Shown in pieces: positions 7,400-9,909 of a stretch of DNA of 9,909 nucleotides. Both the position numbers and the translations under genes were made by a program. The notes beneath the pieces were generated by a model. It was not told where the DNA came from. It made no database searches and was given only the letters and a program-made list of their open reading frames with translations. This stretch comes from Alphaproteobacteria bacterium (GTDB lineage Bacteria; Pseudomonadota; Alphaproteobacteria; UBA7887): positions 1 through 9,909 of the forward strand of contig JANQOH010000031.1 in NCBI GenBank assembly GCA_028289725.1, in the 5' to 3' direction. Position 1 is the first letter of the stretch. Each line of letters starts with the position of its first letter.

Positions 7400-8356
7400 T
7401 TAGGCGAGTCCCGTCTGACCGATAGCCATGAATTTCTCGCGCCGGCGCGCGCGCAATTCGCCACCCGGCACGCTGACTAAGGAACGCAAGGCTTTTTCGA
7501 TCTCGTCGCCGACACTTTCGATCACCCCTTCGGGCGCCCGATGCGCGCCGCCAAGCGGTTCGGCAATGATCGAATCGATCACCGAGAGCTTCAACAAGTC
7601 CTGCGCCGTCAATTTCAACGCCTCGGCGGCATCTTGCGCCTTATCGGCACTGCGCCACAGGATCGACGCACAGCCTTCCGGCGATATCACCGAATAGACC
7701 GAGTTCTCCAACATGGCGACATGATTGGCCGCCGCCAACGCAATGGCGCCGCCTGACCCACCTTCGCCGACAACGACGCTGATCATCGGCACGCGCACGT
7801 CGGTGCACTTCTGAATTGCGCGCGCGATCGCCTCGGATTGGCCGCGCTCTTCCGCGCCAATCCCGGGGTATGCGCCGGGCGTGTCGACCAGCGTGATAAT
7901 GGGCAGACCGAAGCGCTCCGCCAAATCCATCAGCCGTACCGCCTTGCGATAGCCTTCAGGGCGCGCCATGCCGAAATTGTGGCGCACGCGGCCCTCCGTA
8001 TCAGCGCCCTTTTCATGGCCCATGATCACGGCCGAATAGCCGCGAAAACGGCCTAAGCCGCCGACGATGGCGAAATCCTCGCCAAACGCGCGGTCCCCCG
8101 CCATGGGCGAAAAATCGTCGATCAGCGCGTCGACATAATCGCAAAAATGCGGCCGGTCGGGATGCCGCGCGACCAAGGTCTTCTGCCACGGCGTCAGCTT
8201 CGAATAGGTCTGCTTGAGCAGACGCTCTGCTTTCGACTGAAGGCGTGTGACCTCGTCGACAATGTTCAGTTCGCCATCGTCGCTGAGGTGACGGAGTTCC
8301 TTGATTTTTCCTTCGAGCTCCGCGATCGGTTTCTCGAAGTCTAGAAAGGTGTTCAT
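7400..8356 (-). CDS. accA: Acetyl-CoA carboxylase carboxyltransferase subunit alpha
   Basis: With AccD it forms the carboxyltransferase that moves CO2 from carboxybiotin-AccB to acetyl-CoA, making malonyl-CoA for fatty acid synthesis in the cytoplasm. Seen in 318 aa (E. coli 319): an N-terminal helical, coiled-coil-like stretch from MNTFLDFEKPIAELE to about residue 50. The crotonase-like carboxyltransferase fold follows, with RHNFGMARPEGYRKA (125-139), DTPGAYPGIGAEERGQ (158-173), GEGGSGGA (197-204) forming the oxyanion loop, and SPEGCASILWR (225-235). The zinc ribbon belongs to AccD and is absent here, as expected. Start ATG at 8356 is the family start, although no Shine-Dalgarno is visible. 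It lies 166 bp downstream of the lyase gene in the same direction and converges on secA with a 54-bp gap that lacks a clear terminator. Confidence 0.98.
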   Translation of the reverse strand: MNTFLDFEKPIAELEGKIKELRHLSDDGELNIVDEVTRLQSKAERLLKQTYSKLTPWQKTLVARHPDRPHFCDYVDALIDDFSPMAGDRAFGEDFAIVGGLGRFRGYSAVIMGHEKGADTEGRVRHNFGMARPEGYRKAVRLMDLAERFGLPIITLVDTPGAYPGIGAEERGQSEAIARAIQKCTDVRVPMISVVVGEGGSGGAIALAAANHVAMLENSVYSVISPEGCASILWRSADKAQDAAEALKLTAQDLLKLSVIDSIIAEPLGGAHRAPEGVIESVGDEIEKALRSLVSVPGGELRARRREKFMAIGQTGLA

Positions 8357-8522
8357 CGAATCAGCATACCATGAATTGGCTGCGGTCGCATCCGAGAATG
8401 CCGTTTAGCGTACTAATATCAACACTTTGCCCGACCGATGGTGCGGCGCGCCGCGCCAGTACGCTGGTACGGAAGTAGGGTGTCCGAAGTGCGAATTTCA
8501 AGACCGGCCGTCACGAATCCGC
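8357..8522. other. Intergenic region between the malyl-CoA lyase gene and accA
   Basis: 166 bp with no gene. On the minus strand it holds, in order, a small inverted repeat CCAG-CGTA-CTGG (8456-8467), an overlapping GC-only near-palindrome (8440-8457), an AT-richer patch containing TTGATATTAG, and a three-codon ORF (ATG GTA TGC TGA, 8372 to 8361) just before accA. A -10-like TATGCT (8363-8368) ends 6 nt before the accA ATG but lacks a matching -35. I could not settle where accA transcription starts. Confidence 0.4.
8440..8457. repeat. 18-bp GC near-palindrome downstream of the lyase gene
   Basis: GGTGCGGCGCGCCGCGCC folds on itself with a perfect 12-bp core (GCGGCGCGCCGC), one G-T wobble and two further G-C pairs. 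It lies 65 nt after the lyase stop and 83 nt before accA. No U-tract follows on either strand, so a classical intrinsic terminator is unlikely. It may be an operator or an RNA hairpin that blocks exonucleases. Confidence 0.45.
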
Positions 8523-9503
8523 CTACGCCATGGCGGCGATTTGTTCGGCGGTTTTAACCATGTTCTCGGCTTGCTTGATCGAGGCAATGTCAATCAGGCG
8601 GCCGTCAAGCGCCACGGCGCCCTTGCCTTCTTTCATCGCCTGATCCATCGCCGCCAATATGCGCTTGGCGTTGGCGACATCTTCTTCCGCCGGACTGTAG
8701 ACCTCGTTGGCGAGACCGATCTGACTTGGGTGAATCGCCCATTTGCCCTCGCAGCCCAACACCGCGGCGCGCTGTGCCTGCGCGCGATAGCCATCCGCGT
8801 CGGAGAAATCGCCAAACGGCCCATCGATCGGCCGAAGCCCATGCGCCCGCGCCGCCACGACCATGCGTGAAATGGCGTAATGCCACATGTCGCCCCAATA
8901 ATAGTCGCGCGCTTCACCATCCAGGGCGTCGGTCAGCACGCCGTAGTTTTTATTGGGACCGCCGATCGAGGTGGTGCGCGCCTTGGTCGAGGCCGCATAG
9001 TCGGCAACGCCGAAATGCAAGGACTCATTGCGCGGGCTCGCGCCGGCGATTTCATCGACATTGGCCATGCCAAGCGCCGATTCGATGATCATCTCGAATC
9101 CGATGCGCTTTTTCCGCCCTTTGGCGGCTTCGATTTGCGTGACCAGCATATCGACCGCATAAATGTCCGCGGCGGTGCCGGCCTTGGGGATCATGATCAG
9201 GTCCAACCGTTCGCCGGTCTGTTCCAGCACATCCACCACGTCACGGTACATGTAGTGGGTGTCCAGGCCATTGATCCGGAGCGACAAGGTCTTCGTGCCC
9301 CAGTCGACGTCATTGATCGCCTCGATGATATTTTTGCGCGCCTGTTCCTTGTCGCTCGGCGCGACGGCGTCCTCGAGATCGAGAAAGATCATATCGACCT
9401 TCGATTTTGCCGCCTTCTCGAACAATTCGGTGCGACTGCCCGGCACCGCCAATTCGCTGCGATTGAGCCGCGCCGGCGCTTGTTCGACAATTTTAAAACT
9501 CAT
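8523..9503 (-). CDS. mcl: Malyl-CoA lyase family protein (HpcH/HpaI aldolase/citrate lyase family)
   Basis: A 326-aa TIM-barrel C-C lyase expected to cleave (S)-malyl-CoA to acetyl-CoA and glyoxylate, or (methyl)malyl-CoA relatives, with Mg2+. Seen: FLDLEDAVAP (40-49), LRINGLDTHYMYRDVVD with Arg76, IPKAG (105-109), FEMIIESALGM with Glu141, GVADYA with Asp168, DGPFGDFSD (227-235), GKWAIHPSQ (253-261), and GRLIDIAS with Asp305. Known: the corresponding Arg, Glu and Asp bind substrate and metal, and an Asp in the last motif comes from the neighbouring subunit. From memory the sequence resembles Methylobacterium MclA (MSF start, RSELAVPGS, THYMYRDVVD) more than Rhodobacter Mcl1, so serine-cycle or ethylmalonyl-CoA-type metabolism is possible. 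Citramalyl-CoA lyase is an alternative. Start ATG at 9503 has AGGAGAG 4 nt upstream. It has its own promoter-like element and stands between xerD and accA. Confidence 0.9.
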   Translation of the reverse strand: MSFKIVEQAPARLNRSELAVPGSRTELFEKAAKSKVDMIFLDLEDAVAPSDKEQARKNIIEAINDVDWGTKTLSLRINGLDTHYMYRDVVDVLEQTGERLDLIMIPKAGTAADIYAVDMLVTQIEAAKGRKKRIGFEMIIESALGMANVDEIAGASPRNESLHFGVADYAASTKARTTSIGGPNKNYGVLTDALDGEARDYYWGDMWHYAISRMVVAARAHGLRPIDGPFGDFSDADGYRAQAQRAAVLGCEGKWAIHPSQIGLANEVYSPAEEDVANAKRILAAMDQAMKEGKGAVALDGRLIDIASIKQAENMVKTAEQIAAMA

Positions 9504-9507
9504 CTGG

Positions 9508-9514
9508 CTCTCCT
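9508..9514 (-). promoter_or_regulatory. Shine-Dalgarno of the malyl-CoA lyase gene
   Basis: Minus-strand AGGAGAG, whose core AGGAG ends 6 nt before the ATG at 9503, is the best ribosome binding site in the window and suggests a well-translated gene. Confidence 0.8.
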
Positions 9515-9544
9515 GGGGACCTGCGGTGGGCTTTGTTGCAGCGC

Positions 9545-9573
9545 AATAAGTCCGCGTCGACGCCCCCTGTCAA
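9545..9573 (-). promoter_or_regulatory. Probable promoter of the malyl-CoA lyase gene
   Basis: Minus-strand TTGACA (9568-9573, perfect -35) is followed after 17 nt by CTTATT (9545-9550, 3/6 match to -10). It lies in the 85-bp gap after xerD and points at the lyase gene, with a predicted leader of about 35 nt. The spacer contains a perfect 10-bp palindrome, described separately. Confidence 0.5.
9554..9563. promoter_or_regulatory. Palindrome in the promoter spacer (possible operator)
   Basis: GCGTCGACGC is a perfect 10-bp palindrome lying wholly between the candidate -35 and -10 boxes of the lyase promoter. A repressor or MerR-type activator bound here would directly control that promoter. In GC-rich DNA a 10-bp palindrome can arise by chance, so position is the main argument. 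Confidence 0.35.
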
Positions 9574-9583
9574 GACGGCCGTC
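9574..9583. repeat. Palindrome next to the -35 box of the lyase promoter
   Basis: GACGGCCGTC is a perfect 10-bp palindrome directly abutting the TTGACA box (9568-9573). On the minus strand it is also the 3' arm of a GACGG/CCGTC stem with a 7-nt loop immediately after the xerD stop codon. No U-tract follows. It could be a second operator half or a weak xerD 3' hairpin. Confidence 0.35.
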
Positions 9584-9588
9584 GACCG

Positions 9589-9909
9589 TCAATCCGCCAA
9601 GGGGTGGTGGTCACGCACCAGAGCGCTCAGCCGCTCGGCCAGCACGTGCGTGTAGATCTGCGTTGTGGAGATATCGGCGTGGCCCAGCATGGCCTGGACG
9701 CTGCGCAGGTCGGCGCCGTTCGCCAGCAAGTGGCTCGCAAATGCGTGGCGCAGAACGTGGGGCGAAATGCGATCCGGCTCGATTTCGGCCTCGATCGCGA
9801 GTTCCTTGAGCATTTGTGCGAAACGATGCCGAGTCAGATGGCCTTGCTTGGAGCGTGACGGAAACAGCCAGCGCGAGCGCTCCTTGCGGCCGAGAAAGTG
9901 GCCGCGCAC
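9589..9909 (-). CDS. xerD: Site-specific tyrosine recombinase XerD, C-terminal part (cut by window edge)
   Basis: The last 106 residues of a tyrosine recombinase; the gene continues upstream beyond 9909. Seen, counting from the edge: LFPSRSKQG, SPHVLRHAFASHLL with the HxxR pair (His51, Arg54), GADLRSVQAMLGH with His77, and TTQIYTHV with the nucleophile Tyr86 (codon 9652-9654). Known: XerC and XerD resolve chromosome dimers at dif near the terminus together with FtsK. The call is XerD rather than XerC because of HVLRH and the end AERLSALVRDHHPLAD, which matches the E. coli XerD pattern ERL-HHP. XerC usually has HKLRH and a different tail. The GTG at the window edge is not a real start, since about 200 N-terminal residues are missing. 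It runs in the same direction as the lyase gene and accA. Confidence 0.93.
   Translation of the reverse strand: MRGHFLGRKERSRWLFPSRSKQGHLTRHRFAQMLKELAIEAEIEPDRISPHVLRHAFASHLLANGADLRSVQAMLGHADISTTQIYTHVLAERLSALVRDHHPLAD

Noticed and set aside
8880..9809. 309-codon plus-strand frame opposite the lyase gene and xerD
   Set aside because: It spans two well-supported genes and their promoter gap on the other strand, and its sequence resembles no family.

Overview
The window is GC-rich chromosomal DNA that looks like a free-living alphaproteobacterium, probably Rhodospirillales-like or Rhizobiales-like. That placement is inferred from gene content and order and from protein sequences recalled from memory; no search was run. 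Nine protein genes are present. Seven are complete, and comF and xerD are cut by the left and right window edges. I see no tRNA or rRNA genes, IS elements, CRISPR arrays or phage genes, and no gap of more than about 190 bases without a gene.

Left part (1-1360): comF, which starts with a four-CxxC zinc-binding N-terminus, runs leftward off the window. Diverging from it is a SAM-methyltransferase-fold gene whose sequence closely matches what I recall of mitochondrial NDUFAF5, a complex I assembly factor.

Middle-left (1346-4453, minus strand): a tightly packed three-gene operon. A secreted parvulin-type peptidyl-prolyl isomerase comes first. argJ follows with a GTG start 4 nt after the isomerase stop. 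Last is a fused GNAT acetyltransferase-Nudix hydrolase whose likely GTG start overlaps the argJ stop by 4 nt. The fusion gene meets the methyltransferase tail to tail with a 15-bp overlap.

Centre (4454-7345): secA is transcribed away from the isomerase operon. It has a clear Shine-Dalgarno, a consensus TTGACA -35 box, all the expected ATPase motifs and the C-terminal zinc motif. A secretion ATPase and a periplasmic foldase therefore share one divergent intergenic region.

Right part (7400-9909, minus strand): xerD (C-terminal half), then a malyl-CoA lyase-family gene, then accA, all in the same direction. From general knowledge xerD and accA are often adjacent in alphaproteobacteria, so the lyase looks like an insertion into a conserved pair. 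It has its own promoter-like element, with a perfect 10-bp palindrome between the -35 and -10 boxes and a second palindrome next to the -35.

Most of the window is ordinary core genome. I found no convincing undescribed system. The best leads are the lyase gene and its palindromic promoter, the GNAT-Nudix fusion coupled to argJ, and the bacterial NDUFAF5-like protein with an altered SAM-binding motif I.
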